A stretch of DNA of 64,000 nucleotides from Teredinibacter franksiae (GTDB taxonomy: Bacteria > Pseudomonadota > Gammaproteobacteria > Pseudomonadales > Cellvibrionaceae): the NCBI RefSeq assembly GCF_014218805.1, contig NZ_JACJUV010000001.1, forward strand, positions 186,001 through 250,000, written 5' to 3'. Made by a program: the position numbers and the translations under genes. Shown in pieces: positions 22,784 through 35,822 of the stretch. The stretch's first letter is position 1. Every line of letters begins with the position of its first letter. The notes beneath the pieces are model-generated. The model was given only the letters and a program-made list of their open reading frames with translations, was not told the DNA's origin and ran no database searches.

Positions 22784-23296
22784 ATGGATACCAATGCAAA
22801 AGTTCAGTATCTAGATAATTTTGAGACGCACTACAAATATGACGCCCGTTACTTAAGGGACTTACTGGAGACAAGTGAAGAAGGCTTCGACAAATTTAAT
22901 GCCTTTATGCCAATGTCCACCCACAAACAGGCGTTATCAACAGAAGCTTTTTGGGTCGCCAAACTATCTGCCATGCGGGCCGAAGACTGCGGTTCATGTC
23001 TGCAATTAAATATTAGAATGGCTCTAGAATCAGGTGTTTCAAAACCCATCATAGAATCGGTTTTATACTCAAAAGAAACGTTACCCACCGAGCTAAAGCG
23101 AGTCTATGACTTTGCAACCAGCATTGCACTTAACGAAAATTTAAGTAGCACAGCTCAAACGGCTATCGATGAAGCGTTGACTAAAAGTGAAAAAATTGAG
23201 ATTGGTCTATGCGTTGCTGCTGCACGTGTTTTTCCAACGCTAAAAAGAGCGGCCGGATATTCGAAGGCCTGCAATTTAATGGAATTTGAGGTGTAG
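22784..23296 (+). CDS. AhpD-like / carboxymuconolactone-decarboxylase-family protein
   Basis: A 170-residue protein of the AhpD-like fold, whose members use a Cys pair for peroxide-linked redox chemistry or decarboxylation. The motif EDCGSCLQLNIRMA holds the Cys-x-x-Cys; the His usual four residues after the second Cys is Asn here. A second helical repeat (KSEKIEIGLCVAAAR) follows. GGAA lies before the ATG at 22784. It stands alone on the plus strand behind a consensus ECF41 promoter, divergent from the RfaH-led operon, so it is the probable direct target of the sigma factor at 10892. A detoxifying or redox role linked to the cluster is inferred. Confidence 0.85.
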   Translation: MDTNAKVQYLDNFETHYKYDARYLRDLLETSEEGFDKFNAFMPMSTHKQALSTEAFWVAKLSAMRAEDCGSCLQLNIRMALESGVSKPIIESVLYSKETLPTELKRVYDFATSIALNENLSSTAQTAIDEALTKSEKIEIGLCVAAARVFPTLKRAAGYSKACNLMEFEV

Positions 23297-23409
23297 CCCT
23301 ATCAGTTTCGACTTAAAAGCGATCTAGAGGGTCGTTTTACCAAAAGTATATTTGAAGTCAGTTCTAGGCCATTCTTGCTAGTTTAAAACTGACTCCATTC
23401 ATTGTGCTG

Positions 23410-24804
23410 CTATTTTTCAGGCGATCGCATGGTGACAAATTCTTCAGCAGCCGTTGGATGAACGCCAATGGTGCTATCGAAATCGTCTTTAGTTGCACCC
23501 GCCTTCAACGCTATAGCGATCCCCTGCACTATCTCACCGGCATCAGGGCCAACCATGTGAGCGCCAAGTACTTTTTTGGATTCGGCATCTACCACTAACT
23601 TCATAAAAGTTTTTTCGTCCACTCCGCTAAGGGTATGCTTCATCGGTTTAAAAACACTTTTATATAGCTCAAGCTTATGCCCCAAGCTATGGGCGTGCTC
23701 TTCGGTGAGGCCAACCGTACCAATATTGGGCTGACAAAAAACAGCTGTTGGAATATTGTCGTAATCCATACGAATAGGCTTATCGTCAAACAAGTAACGC
23801 GCCAAGGCCATTCCCTCAGCTAATGCAACCGGCGTTAACTGCATACGACCAATGACATCGCCGACAGCGAATATACCTGGCACATTGGTTTCAAAGTTAT
23901 TGTTGACAACTATACTTCCTCCGGGTTTCTGCTCTACACCGAGAGCCTCTAAACCAAGATTTTGTGTTTTTGGCGACCGACCGATTGCCGTTACAACAGC
24001 ATCAACGCGCACTTCTGAGAACGAGCGATCTTCGCCGCTCCGGCACTCTCTTTTTACCAAAAGTGTACCGTCATCCTGTTTTGCTACTTTTTCGATTTGC
24101 GTATTGAACGATAGCTTCACCCCTTTCTTTTGCATTTCTTCCGCTATAAATTGCCGAATATCGCCGTCAAAGTGTCTTAGAAAAAGTGGCCCTCGATACA
24201 CCAACTCTGTCTCGCACCCAAGACTATTTAGAATTCCTGCAAATTCTACCGCGATGTAGCCGCCACCTTCTACGATAACCTTTTTGGGTAACTTATCTAG
24301 GTAAAAAAAGTCATTTGAATCTATCGTGTTTTCCGCCCCTTGGTAATTGGGTTTACGTGGCCAGCTACCCGTTGCTATTAATATGTTTTTTGCGGTGATC
24401 CGCTTGTCGTCAATCTGTACAGTATTGCTATCCAGCAGGGTTCCCCGCCCGCTTAAAATGTCAACACCAGCACCTTCGAGTATATTGTTGTAAACACCGT
24501 TTAGTCGTTCAATTTCGTTCGTTTTATTATCGCGCAACGTCTCCCAATTAAACTTAAGGTTTTCATAACTCCAACCAAAGCCATGAGAAGCTTCGAAGTC
24601 TTCTCGAAAATGAGAGCCGTATACAAACAGCTTTTTCGGTACGCAGCCAACATTTACGCAGGTACCGCCAAGATATAGGTCTTCGGTAATACCCACCCTT
24701 GCGCCCAACTGTGACGCAATCCTGCTGGCACGAACGCCACCGGAGCCAGCACCAATAACGAATAAGTCATAGTCAAAAGAATTAGACGACGAATTACTAT
24801 TCAT
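23410..24804 (-). CDS. gor: Glutathione reductase
   Basis: A 464-residue FAD-dependent disulfide reductase that uses NADPH to regenerate reduced glutathione in the cytoplasm. N-terminal FAD loop VIGAGSGGVRASR, the redox Cys pair in GGTCVNVGCVPKK, a second dinucleotide-binding segment (VEGGGYIAVEFAG), and a C-terminal dimer domain with HPTAAEEFVTMR, which supplies the active-site His-Glu of the partner subunit. Length is normal for the family. AGGT precedes the ATG. Single-gene unit; it marks the return to ordinary base composition after the cluster. Confidence 0.95.
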   Translation of the reverse strand: MNSNSSSNSFDYDLFVIGAGSGGVRASRIASQLGARVGITEDLYLGGTCVNVGCVPKKLFVYGSHFREDFEASHGFGWSYENLKFNWETLRDNKTNEIERLNGVYNNILEGAGVDILSGRGTLLDSNTVQIDDKRITAKNILIATGSWPRKPNYQGAENTIDSNDFFYLDKLPKKVIVEGGGYIAVEFAGILNSLGCETELVYRGPLFLRHFDGDIRQFIAEEMQKKGVKLSFNTQIEKVAKQDDGTLLVKRECRSGEDRSFSEVRVDAVVTAIGRSPKTQNLGLEALGVEQKPGGSIVVNNNFETNVPGIFAVGDVIGRMQLTPVALAEGMALARYLFDDKPIRMDYDNIPTAVFCQPNIGTVGLTEEHAHSLGHKLELYKSVFKPMKHTLSGVDEKTFMKLVVDAESKKVLGAHMVGPDAGEIVQGIAIALKAGATKDDFDSTIGVHPTAAEEFVTMRSPEK

Positions 24805-24945
24805 GAATATACCTGTGAATTAATAGAAAAATGGACAAAATTGTAGCGAAGAGATGGCGCCCGAGACTTGATTGAGCACACCCTCAAATGGATTTTCCGC
24901 ACCTATCGTCGTTTGAGCTAGTACATCTCAAATTATGACAATAGT

Positions 24946-25281
24946 TTAAACGTCTATCTCTATCGAAGGGTGACCACGATCATTTTTTCGGCGAACTTTC
25001 CCTGAACGAAGCTCATAGACAGCACGGGAGCCCGTTTGCTCCCGTTCTCGACGATCTGAGTGCTTACGTCGTTCTTTAACAGCCTTTGGTGGGACGGGCT
25101 GTTTAGGCTGTTTTTTATCGCCATGAGACTCTACAGCCGGGGAGTTTTGCTCTTTCCGACTGGCCGAACGGCTTGGGATGGTGGAATGTGTGGGTTTTAT
25201 CGAATCAACCATAATAGCTAAATCAACACAAAATTGGCTTTCTTTTATAACTATCGGCCAAGGAGCCCGCTGCTTTAGCAC
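24946..25281 (-). CDS. Hypothetical basic protein
   Basis: A polar, probably disordered protein of 111 residues from a GTG at 25281, or 88 residues from the ATG at 25212 (MVDSIKPTHS). Neither start has a strong RBS. It is rich in Lys, Arg, Glu and Pro (KERRKHSDRREREQ) and ends in an acidic EIDV. No family recognised; it lies downstream of cysG on the same strand and could be the last gene of that unit. Confidence 0.5.
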   Translation of the reverse strand: MLKQRAPWPIVIKESQFCVDLAIMVDSIKPTHSTIPSRSASRKEQNSPAVESHGDKKQPKQPVPPKAVKERRKHSDRREREQTGSRAVYELRSGKVRRKNDRGHPSIEIDV

Positions 25282-25310
25282 AGCTCATAACCCCAACAAC
25301 CGTTATCGCA

Positions 25311-26693
25311 TTATGTTAGAGGCTTCCCCCCAAGCTTTTCTGCGAGCTTCACCACATTCCCAATAATCAATAACGTTGGTGCATGTACATCTTGCCCTGC
25401 AACAATAGCGGGCAGGCTCTCTAGCGTGCCAATATGAACGCGTTGTTCCGGCAGGGTACCGCGCTCAATCAAAGCGGCTGCAGTATCAGCAGGCTTGCCA
25501 TTGTGAACAAGTTGATAGCAGATTTGCTCCAAGCCCTTCAAACCCATATAGAACACAAGGGTTTGATTGTCCGCGACGAATTCCTGCCAGTTAAAGTTAA
25601 CTTCCCCTTCTTTTAAATGGCCCGTAATAAAACGTACCGACTGCGCGTAGTCACGATGCGTTAGTGGTATACCCGCATAAGCCGCACAACCCGATGCGGC
25701 CGTAATACCCGGTACCACCTGAAAAGGGATTCCGCTTTCGGCAAGCAAGTCTATTTCCTCACCACCACGACCAAAAATAAACGGGTCGCCGCCTTTTAAT
25801 CGCAGCACTCGCTTACCCTGCTGCGCTAAAGATAATAGAAGCTCATTAATTGCCTGCTGTGGCATTGTGTGGTCACTTCGCCTTTTACCCACGTAAATCC
25901 GGTCGGCATCGCGGCGCACCATATCCAAAACGGGCTCTGAGACTAAGCGGTCGTAAAGTACCACTTCAGCTTTCTGCATCAAGCGAACGGCTTTGAAGGT
26001 CAGCAAATCGGGGTCGCCAGGGCCCGCGCCCACGAGGTACACTTCCCCCCCCACCTCACAATCGCCGCGACTCAAGGCTGCTTCGAGATCCTGCTGAGCT
26101 TCACTTACATCGCCCGATAAGGCTTTTTCCGCAACAGGGCCGTTGATAATACTTTCCCAAAACCGTCTCCGCTGCTCACCATCAGCAAAGGCTTTCTTTA
26201 CCCGGCTCCTAAAACCTGCAATTAAGTGGGCCAGCTTACCGTAACCAGCCGGAATACTAGTTTCAAGCATTGTACGTATACGCCGCGCAAGAACCGGGGC
26301 TTCACCGCCACTGCTAATACCAATAATCAACGGACTACGGTCAACAATAGCGGGAGTAATAACGGAACAAAGGTCGGGACTATCAACAACATTTACAGGA
26401 AGGTTGCGCTGCTGGCAGTGTTCGGAAACCTGTTTGTTCAACGATTCATCGTCGGTTGCTGAAATAACGAGTACCTTACCTTCTATGAAACGCTCCTGAT
26501 AATGCTCGAAGGAAAGCACTCCACCACTACCACCGACTATTTGTTGCAGCTCTTGCTCAATAACCGGGGCAACAACATAAATAATGGCGCCCGCCTTATG
26601 CAGTAGGCGAGCTTTACGCGTGGCTATAGCGCCTCCACCAACGATTAAACAAGCTTTCTGTTTGAGGTCGAAAAACAGCGGCAAGTAATCCAT
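25311..26693 (-). CDS. cysG: Sirohaem synthase (multifunctional CysG)
   Basis: A 460-residue fused enzyme that makes sirohaem, the cofactor of sulfite and nitrite reductases. The N-terminal part (about 1-210) is the precorrin-2 dehydrogenase/ferrochelatase, with the NAD loop [16 protein letters not shown]. The C-terminal part (about 215-460) is uroporphyrinogen-III C-methyltransferase, with [30 protein letters not shown] and [10 protein letters not shown]. Length matches CysG of E. coli. It lies 31 bases after serS on the same strand, a common gammaproteobacterial order. Confidence 0.96.
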   Translation of the reverse strand: MDYLPLFFDLKQKACLIVGGGAIATRKARLLHKAGAIIYVVAPVIEQELQQIVGGSGGVLSFEHYQERFIEGKVLVISATDDESLNKQVSEHCQQRNLPVNVVDSPDLCSVITPAIVDRSPLIIGISSGGEAPVLARRIRTMLETSIPAGYGKLAHLIAGFRSRVKKAFADGEQRRRFWESIINGPVAEKALSGDVSEAQQDLEAALSRGDCEVGGEVYLVGAGPGDPDLLTFKAVRLMQKAEVVLYDRLVSEPVLDMVRRDADRIYVGKRRSDHTMPQQAINELLLSLAQQGKRVLRLKGGDPFIFGRGGEEIDLLAESGIPFQVVPGITAASGCAAYAGIPLTHRDYAQSVRFITGHLKEGEVNFNWQEFVADNQTLVFYMGLKGLEQICYQLVHNGKPADTAAALIERGTLPEQRVHIGTLESLPAIVAGQDVHAPTLLIIGNVVKLAEKLGGKPLT

Positions 26694-26724
26694 AGTACAA
26701 CTTCTTATTTAAGGCGGCCGGCGA

Positions 26725-28388
<1,664 letters not shown>

Positions 28389-28416
28389 ATTTTACCCCAT
28401 AAATAAGTCGACAAAA

Positions 28417-29760
28417 TTAATTTTCTGGCTTAGTGCCTTGCACATTTAGAGCCCTTAACCGCCGAAGTTTTTCACCTATTTGAATTTCCAGCCCTCTTTC
28501 TACCGGCTGGTAATACTGGGTAACACCCATTTCGTCTGGAAAATATTTTTCGCCAGCGGCAAAACCACCCTGTTCATCGTGAGCATAACGATAGCCTTTG
28601 CCGAATTCCATATCCTTCATCAGGCTTGTAGGGGCATTGCGTAGGTGGTTAGGTACATCATAACTTGGCAGCCGCTGCACATCGGCGCGGGCGGCTTTAT
28701 AGGCATTATATACCGCGTTACTTTTTGCAGCCGAAGCCAAATAGGCAACGGCCTGCGCAATAGCAAGTTCACCTTCAGGGCTACCCAAACGCTCTTGTAC
28801 ATCCCATGCGTTTAGTGCAATTTGTAGGCCTCGTGGATCGGCATTACCAATATCTTCACTGGCCATACGCACCACCCGGCGCGCAATATACAGTGGGTCG
28901 CAACCTCCGTCGAGCATACGTACAAACCAGTAGAGCGCCGCATCAGGGTCTGAGCCCCGCACAGATTTGTGTAGCGCTGAAATTTGCTCATAAAATAAGT
29001 CACCGCCCTTATCGAAGCGACGCACGTCGCCGGTGAGCACCTGTTTAACAACCTCTAGGCTAACCGCTTCCCCGGCCTCGGTTAGGTCGCTAGCAATTTC
29101 GAGGAGATTAAGCACTTTACGAGCATCACCATCAGCGGCGGCGACTAGCAAATCTTCAACCCCTTCCCCTAACGTCAGCTTTTGATCAACCAACCCCTCA
29201 GCTGCGCTTAGAGCACGGCCGAGCAATTGCGAAAGCTGAATGTTAGTGAAGCCCTGCAGCACATACACACGACAGCGAGAGAGAAGTGCATTATTCACTT
29301 CGAAAGAAGGATTTTCGGTTGTGGCGCCAACAAACGTTATAGTGCCGTCTTCCACGTAGGGCAAAAAAGCATCTTGCTGGGACTTATTAAAGCGGTGTAC
29401 TTCGTCTACAAATAAAATGGTTTTTTGCTGGTAGGCCTGCCATTGCTGCTGCGCCTCCACAACGGCCGCACGAATATCTTTTACCCCGGCCAGCACGGCC
29501 GATATCGACATGAAGTGGGCATTAATTTCATTTGCCAGCAGTTTGGCTAGCGATGTTTTACCTACGCCCGGAGGCCCCCACAATATCATTGAGTGAACCT
29601 GCCCCTGTTCTAACGCGAGCCTTAGCGGCTTTCCTTCGCCAAGCAGGTGTTCCTGACCCAAATATTCTACCAGCCTTTTTGGGCGCAAACGTGCGGCCAG
29701 CGGTTGGGAACGGCCGGTAGTTGCGCTCTGTGCTGAAGAAACGAATAAATCGGAGGTCAT
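28417..29760 (-). CDS. rarA: Replication-associated recombination protein RarA
   Basis: A 447-residue AAA+ ATPase (MgsA/RarA, WRNIP1 family) acting at stalled replication forks. Walker A GPPGVGKTSLAKLL, Walker B LFVDEVHRFNKSQQDAFLP, sensor GATTENPSFEVN, and the C-terminal tetramerisation domain with HKSVRGSDPDAALYWF. I use the ATG at 29760; the frame extends to a TTG at 29793, giving 458 residues. Lies between lolA and crcB as in many gammaproteobacteria. Confidence 0.95.
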   Translation of the reverse strand: MTSDLFVSSAQSATTGRSQPLAARLRPKRLVEYLGQEHLLGEGKPLRLALEQGQVHSMILWGPPGVGKTSLAKLLANEINAHFMSISAVLAGVKDIRAAVVEAQQQWQAYQQKTILFVDEVHRFNKSQQDAFLPYVEDGTITFVGATTENPSFEVNNALLSRCRVYVLQGFTNIQLSQLLGRALSAAEGLVDQKLTLGEGVEDLLVAAADGDARKVLNLLEIASDLTEAGEAVSLEVVKQVLTGDVRRFDKGGDLFYEQISALHKSVRGSDPDAALYWFVRMLDGGCDPLYIARRVVRMASEDIGNADPRGLQIALNAWDVQERLGSPEGELAIAQAVAYLASAAKSNAVYNAYKAARADVQRLPSYDVPNHLRNAPTSLMKDMEFGKGYRYAHDEQGGFAAGEKYFPDEMGVTQYYQPVERGLEIQIGEKLRRLRALNVQGTKPEN

Positions 29761-29808
29761 AGGTTCTAATGCTAATATAGCTGGTAGGTGCAATACCCTC
29801 TCTACACG

Positions 29809-30435
29809 CTATTCATTTACGATTATATCGACACCTTCGGGTGTACCAAACTCAAAAACGGTATCAGCAATGCCGGTATTTAGTTTTATTTCGCTGAACA
29901 AAACAGACGTTACCTGGCCCAACCTATCGGTGAGTTTCATGCCCGTAAGCAGTGATTGATTACTAAACTCAAAAAGTAATTCTGTAAACGTTTGGTTGTT
30001 ATCAACCAATGCCTTCAACCGGTATAAATTCCCGCCTTTTTGTTTTTTTTCTGTAACGCTGTATTGATCGCCAAGGCTAGAGAAATCACCACTTAATATT
30101 TGCGCCGGGCTATTGTCCAATTTCTGTCGGTCTGAAATCGTAACTTGCTCCAGGTCTGCATCGTACACCCATAAAAACTGCTGATTCGCTACCACCAACT
30201 GTTCAAAGGGTGGGTTCACCTGCCAATAGAACAATCCAGGCGTTTTCAGTTGCACCAGGCCGGAAGTTGATTGAATTTCCTCACCCGATGGATCACTGAT
30301 TATTTGTGTAAACGCCGCCGAAAAAGTTTCTATGGCCTTTAAACGTTTACTTAAATCTTCTTCTGCAGATGCCACCACGTGTGCAGTACTGCAAATAAAA
30401 AGTAAGCCGATAAAACCGTTCAAAAATCGTTTCAT
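29809..30435 (-). CDS. lolA: Outer-membrane lipoprotein carrier LolA
   Basis: A 208-residue periplasmic chaperone that takes lipoproteins from LolCDE to LolB at the outer membrane. A signal peptide (about 1-24, ending in AHVVASA) is followed by the LolA core: FSAAFTQIISDPSGEEIQSTSG, the LKTPGLFYWQVNPPFEQLVVANQQ strand block and LWVYDADLEQVTI. Length is normal. It follows ftsK and precedes rarA, the conserved order. Confidence 0.95.
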   Translation of the reverse strand: MKRFLNGFIGLLFICSTAHVVASAEEDLSKRLKAIETFSAAFTQIISDPSGEEIQSTSGLVQLKTPGLFYWQVNPPFEQLVVANQQFLWVYDADLEQVTISDRQKLDNSPAQILSGDFSSLGDQYSVTEKKQKGGNLYRLKALVDNNQTFTELLFEFSNQSLLTGMKLTDRLGQVTSVLFSEIKLNTGIADTVFEFGTPEGVDIIVNE

Positions 30436-30489
30436 TAAACTGGGTGTCCCGGTGTTGGAATATTGGTGTTTAGGTACAGCATTTAACGG

Positions 30490-32838
30490 CTAGCGTTTAG
30501 GCGGCGGAGGTGCCAGAACTTCACGCATTCCGTTTGAACCCATTTCAGTAACAACGCCAGACATTTCCATTTCTTCAATTAGCCTAGCGGCACGGTTATA
30601 ACCAACCCGAAGCTTTCGTTGAACCGCCGAAATACTGGCTTTACGCGATTCAGTGACAAAGGCAATGGCTTCATCATACAGGGGGTCTGACTCGGGCTTA
30701 CCACCATCACCCTCATCGGTGGAAAATCCCGGCACTGGAATACTGGCAACCTCCTCGCTAAAAATCTCTTCGAGATAGTCGGGAGCACCGCGTTTTTTCC
30801 AGTCAGCCACAACTTTATGCACTTCGTGGTCGTCGATAAAAGCCCCGTGAACACGAACTGTTACCCCTGCACCCGGTGGTAGAAATAGCATATCACCGTG
30901 CCCTAGCAATTGCTCTGCACCGCCCTGATCAAGAATTGTACGAGAATCAATCTTTGACGAAACCTGAAATGCCATACGCGTGGGAACATTAGCTTTAATT
31001 AAGCCTGTTATCACATCAACCGATGGTCGCTGCGTGGCAAGTATCATATGGATACCCGCCGCTCGAGCCTTTTGCGCAATACGTGCAATTAACTGTTCAA
31101 CTTTTTTGCCAACAATCATCATCATGTCTGCAAATTCATCGATAACAATAACGATGAACGGCATAGTGGTCAAATTCGGCGCAGTGGCGTTGTCCATTTC
31201 AACTACACCGTCATCTTCGGGAGCCCACAACGGGTCGGTAATGGGGGCGCCCGCTTTTTCTGCATCGCGAACTTTCTTGTTGTAGCCGGTAAGATTTCTA
31301 ACACCCATCGCCGCCATTAATTTATAGCGACGCTCCATTTCACCAACACACCAACGCAGGCCGGTAGCCGCGTCTTTCATATCCGTAATTACGGGTGCAA
31401 GCAGGTGCGGTATACCATCGTAAACGGAAAGCTCAAGCATTTTGGGGTCAACAAGAATTAGGCGAACTTCCTCTGGTGTAGCTTTATACAGCATGCTGAT
31501 CAGCATGCTGTTAACACCCACAGATTTACCCGAGCCGGTTGTACCCGCCACTAGTAGATGCGGCATTTTTGCCAAGTCGGCGATAACCGATTGCCCTGAA
31601 ATGTCATGGCCTAACGCCAAAGAGAGCGGCGATTTAGATTTATCGAAAGCAGCGGAATTAATCACCTCGCTCAATCGAACCATTTCACGATACTCATTGG
31701 GAATCTCAATACCAACGACCGACTTCCCCTGAATAACCTCCACTACCCGAACACTGATAACCGCCAATGAGCGTGCAAGATCTTTCGCAAGATTACTAAT
31801 TTTGCTCACTTTCACACCGGCCGCGGGTTGAATTTCGAAGCGCGTCACCACCGGGCCAGGCAATACAGCAACCACCTCGGCAATCACACCGAAATCGTTT
31901 AATTTTAATTCCAGTAATCTCGACATCGCTTCCAATGAATCTTCCGAATAACCTTTATCACTCTTTTTATCCGCTGGATCTAGAAGGTCAACCGGAGGTA
32001 GCTCACCAACAGCAGGCGTATCGTCGAATTGTAACTTTTGCTGCTTTTCTTTCTGCGCACGTACACTTGGTTCAGGCTTTTGTTTCTTTGGCGGGGTTAT
32101 AGTAGGCGGCTTTCGTTTCTTTTCGTGCTCCACCCGAACTTTCGCGGCGTCGCGTCGCTGCTTCACGGCAACCCGTGCTTTTTTACGTTCTTCGGCCCCC
32201 TGACGCCATTGGGTATAACGCAAACGCACCCATGCACTTCCGCGAAAAACAACACCGCCAAGTGAGTCCATGACTACGAACCAGGAAATTTCAACAAAGA
32301 TAGTCAAGCCAAACAACAAGATAGCCAGGAGCAGCATGCTCCCACCCATATACCCAAAAGTATTATTGATGGCCATCGCTGTCGTGAGGCCAAGGTAACC
32401 ACCGGCAGAAAAAGGCAGCAGCGCACTCTCTGTTCCATACTGCATAACCGCGATGCCTGTAGCCGCGGTCATAACCAAAGAAAAGCCAATCAGCCTGAGC
32501 AAAAAAACAACAACATCAAAATGCACACCCGAGCGGTCACGTAACTGAACAAACACTTGATAGGCAAGCAGTAACGGGAACAAATAGGCAATATTGCCAA
32601 ACAGCGAGAAAAATACATCAGCCAGCCATGCACCGGCCGGCCCGCCGGCATTTTCCAGAACGCCGCCAGCACCGGTTTTAGACCAACCCGGATCATTTGC
32701 TGAGTAGGTTAATAACGCAAGGGCAATAAATGCACAGGCGAGCATTAAACCAATAAGGATGCCTTCGCGAACAATACGGGCTGCCGTGGTCGCTTTTTCG
32801 ACAACCTGCCCCGCTGTAGATGTTTCTGCTTTACTCAA
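30490..32838 (-). CDS. ftsK: DNA translocase FtsK
   Basis: A 782-residue septal DNA pump that clears chromosome dimers at division. Four or five N-terminal helices (about 20-200), a short charged linker (about 210-290, much shorter than in E. coli), the motor domain with Walker [13 protein letters not shown] and Walker [13 protein letters not shown], and a C-terminal gamma winged helix (about 720-775) that reads polar sequences and activates XerD. The start appears to be a TTG at 32838; no in-frame ATG lies nearby. Heads ftsK-lolA-rarA. Confidence 0.95.
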   Translation of the reverse strand: MSKAETSTAGQVVEKATTAARIVREGILIGLMLACAFIALALLTYSANDPGWSKTGAGGVLENAGGPAGAWLADVFFSLFGNIAYLFPLLLAYQVFVQLRDRSGVHFDVVVFLLRLIGFSLVMTAATGIAVMQYGTESALLPFSAGGYLGLTTAMAINNTFGYMGGSMLLLAILLFGLTIFVEISWFVVMDSLGGVVFRGSAWVRLRYTQWRQGAEERKKARVAVKQRRDAAKVRVEHEKKRKPPTITPPKKQKPEPSVRAQKEKQQKLQFDDTPAVGELPPVDLLDPADKKSDKGYSEDSLEAMSRLLELKLNDFGVIAEVVAVLPGPVVTRFEIQPAAGVKVSKISNLAKDLARSLAVISVRVVEVIQGKSVVGIEIPNEYREMVRLSEVINSAAFDKSKSPLSLALGHDISGQSVIADLAKMPHLLVAGTTGSGKSVGVNSMLISMLYKATPEEVRLILVDPKMLELSVYDGIPHLLAPVITDMKDAATGLRWCVGEMERRYKLMAAMGVRNLTGYNKKVRDAEKAGAPITDPLWAPEDDGVVEMDNATAPNLTTMPFIVIVIDEFADMMMIVGKKVEQLIARIAQKARAAGIHMILATQRPSVDVITGLIKANVPTRMAFQVSSKIDSRTILDQGGAEQLLGHGDMLFLPPGAGVTVRVHGAFIDDHEVHKVVADWKKRGAPDYLEEIFSEEVASIPVPGFSTDEGDGGKPESDPLYDEAIAFVTESRKASISAVQRKLRVGYNRAARLIEEMEMSGVVTEMGSNGMREVLAPPPPKR

Positions 32839-33037
32839 AATGGTGCTCAGTCTCTTTATTTGTAATACGGGGCCATTGTACCCGCTTTATTAATCCCAAT
32901 ATATTGACGATATCGGGTTAGATAAGTTTTCTTAATAGCAAATATAGAGGCTGTAGATTGGCCCATACCAAGCGAATACTCTAGTATGCTGCCTTTTATT
33001 TTCGCGCTATAGCCAACATTTGTCACAGGAAGAGTAA

Positions 33038-33988
<951 letters not shown>

Positions 33989-34027
33989 CTAGGGCATCGC
34001 CCGGCATTTTACTCAGGGGAATCCGCC

Positions 34028-34825
34028 ATGAGCCAGCTGCATTGGCTTGAAGAACAAAACACCTGGTTCCCTCCGACAAAATCTGCACTAAAGGACCCCG
34101 ACGGGCTGCTGGCCGTTGGCGGTGACCTTACAGTAGAACGATTAATCAAAGCTTACTCGTTAGGTATTTTCCCCTGGTACAGTGATGGCCAGCCACTCCT
34201 GTGGTGGTCTCCCGACCCACGTATGGTGCTATCGCCTGACGATCTACACCTTGGGCGAACACTTCGAAAACTGCTTCGGAAACAGCCCTTCCGCATTACG
34301 TTTGACCAACAATTCGAGACCGTTATGCGCCAGTGTGGAACCATTGCACGCAAAGAGCAGGACGGCTCCTGGATTACCGAAGAGATGATCGACGCCTACA
34401 TGGAGTTGCACGCTATGGGTGTGGCCCATTCTGTAGAGGTATGGCAAAACGACGAGCTTGTGGGCGGCCTATATGGTATTGCGTTGGGGCGCTCTTATTT
34501 TGGCGAATCAATGTACAGTCTCGTGAGCGGTGCTTCAAAAGTGGCCTTCGCAACACTTGCACAGCAGCTTAAGCTTTGGGGATTCGAACTCATAGACTGC
34601 CAAATTCACACACAATACCTTAACTCGTTCGGTGCCAAAGAAATACCGAGATGCGAATTTGAGCAACGGCTAGCCCAAACAGTAAACCGTACCCCCACGC
34701 CACTGGGCAACAATGGCGGAATTCAAAAATCGGTAGTAACCTACGCCGGTAAGATCCCACTATTGGATTGGTCCCAAGCATGGCAGATGCCGGAGAAAGG
34801 ATTTGACGGACTTAACAACACTTAA
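34028..34825 (+). CDS. aat: Leucyl/phenylalanyl-tRNA-protein transferase
   Basis: A 265-residue enzyme that adds Leu or Phe to the N-terminus of proteins with N-terminal Arg or Lys, marking them for ClpS/ClpAP. Family motifs LLAVGGDLTVERLIKAYS, GIFPWYSDGQPLLWWSPDPR and LVGGLYGIALGRSYFGESMYS are complete. AGGGGAA precedes the ATG. It overlaps bpt by 23 bases and lies near clpA and clpS, so the whole N-degron route is grouped here. Confidence 0.97.
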   Translation: MSQLHWLEEQNTWFPPTKSALKDPDGLLAVGGDLTVERLIKAYSLGIFPWYSDGQPLLWWSPDPRMVLSPDDLHLGRTLRKLLRKQPFRITFDQQFETVMRQCGTIARKEQDGSWITEEMIDAYMELHAMGVAHSVEVWQNDELVGGLYGIALGRSYFGESMYSLVSGASKVAFATLAQQLKLWGFELIDCQIHTQYLNSFGAKEIPRCEFEQRLAQTVNRTPTPLGNNGGIQKSVVTYAGKIPLLDWSQAWQMPEKGFDGLNNT

Positions 34826-35552
34826 ACTCTACGCCACGCGACCCCACGCCTGCAGCTACCTGCCTGGGGAAGATGCGACAACGGTATTCATAGACCCTAC
34901 AGCCAGTATTGATGCGGCGGTATACAGCGACCTATCTCGCTACGGCTTCCGACGAAGCGGATCCCATGTTTACCGACCTCACTGCGAAACCTGCCATGCC
35001 TGTATTCCCATACGACTATTAACCCAGGAGTTCAAACCCAACCGAGCTCAAAAACGCTGCCAAAAAACTAATAGCGATTTAAGCATTACCTTCGTCGACT
35101 CTATAGATACAGACGAACATTATTCTGTATACGAACGCTACATCAATGACCGTCATTCTGACGGCGACATGTTTCCGCCGAGCCGAGGCCAATACACCGA
35201 TTTTTTAACGGCTGAATGGGGTGCTACCCGTTACATAGAAATGCGCAGCGCGGAGGGTGAACTTTTGGCCGTTGCTGTTACGGACTTTTTGGACCATGGC
35301 CTTTCTGCCGTCTATTCATTTTTCTCCCCCCAAGCCGCCAAACGCAGTCTAGGCTCCTTTGCTGTACTCCACCAAATTCAACTGGCGCAAGAAAAAAAGC
35401 TGCCCTACCTCTATCTTGGTTATTGGATTAGAAAATGCCAAAAAATGAGTTACAAAACACTTTTCCAACCTTACCAGGTAATGGTTGGTCAAAACTGGGT
35501 CACTGTGACTGATAAACCACCAGAAGTGGCCTCCAAAATGCAACTGTTATAA
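34803..35552 (+). CDS. bpt: Aspartate/glutamate leucyltransferase
   Basis: A 249-residue Bpt (ATE-like) transferase that adds Leu to N-terminal Asp or Glu, feeding the ClpS pathway. It carries the conserved CETCHACIPIRL, FKPNRAQKR and YLGYWI blocks. The only early start is the TTG at 34803, with AGAAAGG just upstream and inside aat, so translational coupling is likely. A hairpin CACCCC-TTTT-GGGGTG (35558-35573) follows the stop but has no T run. Confidence 0.94.
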   Translation: MTDLTTLKLYATRPHACSYLPGEDATTVFIDPTASIDAAVYSDLSRYGFRRSGSHVYRPHCETCHACIPIRLLTQEFKPNRAQKRCQKTNSDLSITFVDSIDTDEHYSVYERYINDRHSDGDMFPPSRGQYTDFLTAEWGATRYIEMRSAEGELLAVAVTDFLDHGLSAVYSFFSPQAAKRSLGSFAVLHQIQLAQEKKLPYLYLGYWIRKCQKMSYKTLFQPYQVMVGQNWVTVTDKPPEVASKMQLL

Positions 35553-35822
35553 TATAACACCCCTTTTGGGGTGCCTCCTCCACCCCACTACGCACGACAA
35601 CGATTGGCTAAGCGTCTTTTTACTCAAACCGAAAACACTATAACGACCAAGTGCTGTAAGGGCGCTTCAAAAAACTATTTTTGCCTGGCGAAGCTAACGT
35701 TTTTAAAATGATATATTCATCAATTCCGCTTGAACTAACTCTTATTCGCACATAAAAATAAGCGGATAAGAGTGGCTCTAATAATTGAATTTAGCCGCTA
35801 CGGGGCATAGCAAGCCTAAGTG
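35553..35822. other. Intergenic stretch with two hairpins
   Basis: Holds CACCCC/GGGGTG (35558-35573) and a second stem, CTCTTATTCGC (35739-35749) against GCGGATAAGAG (35762-35772), with one mismatch. Neither has a clear T run. No gene seen. Confidence 0.4.
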
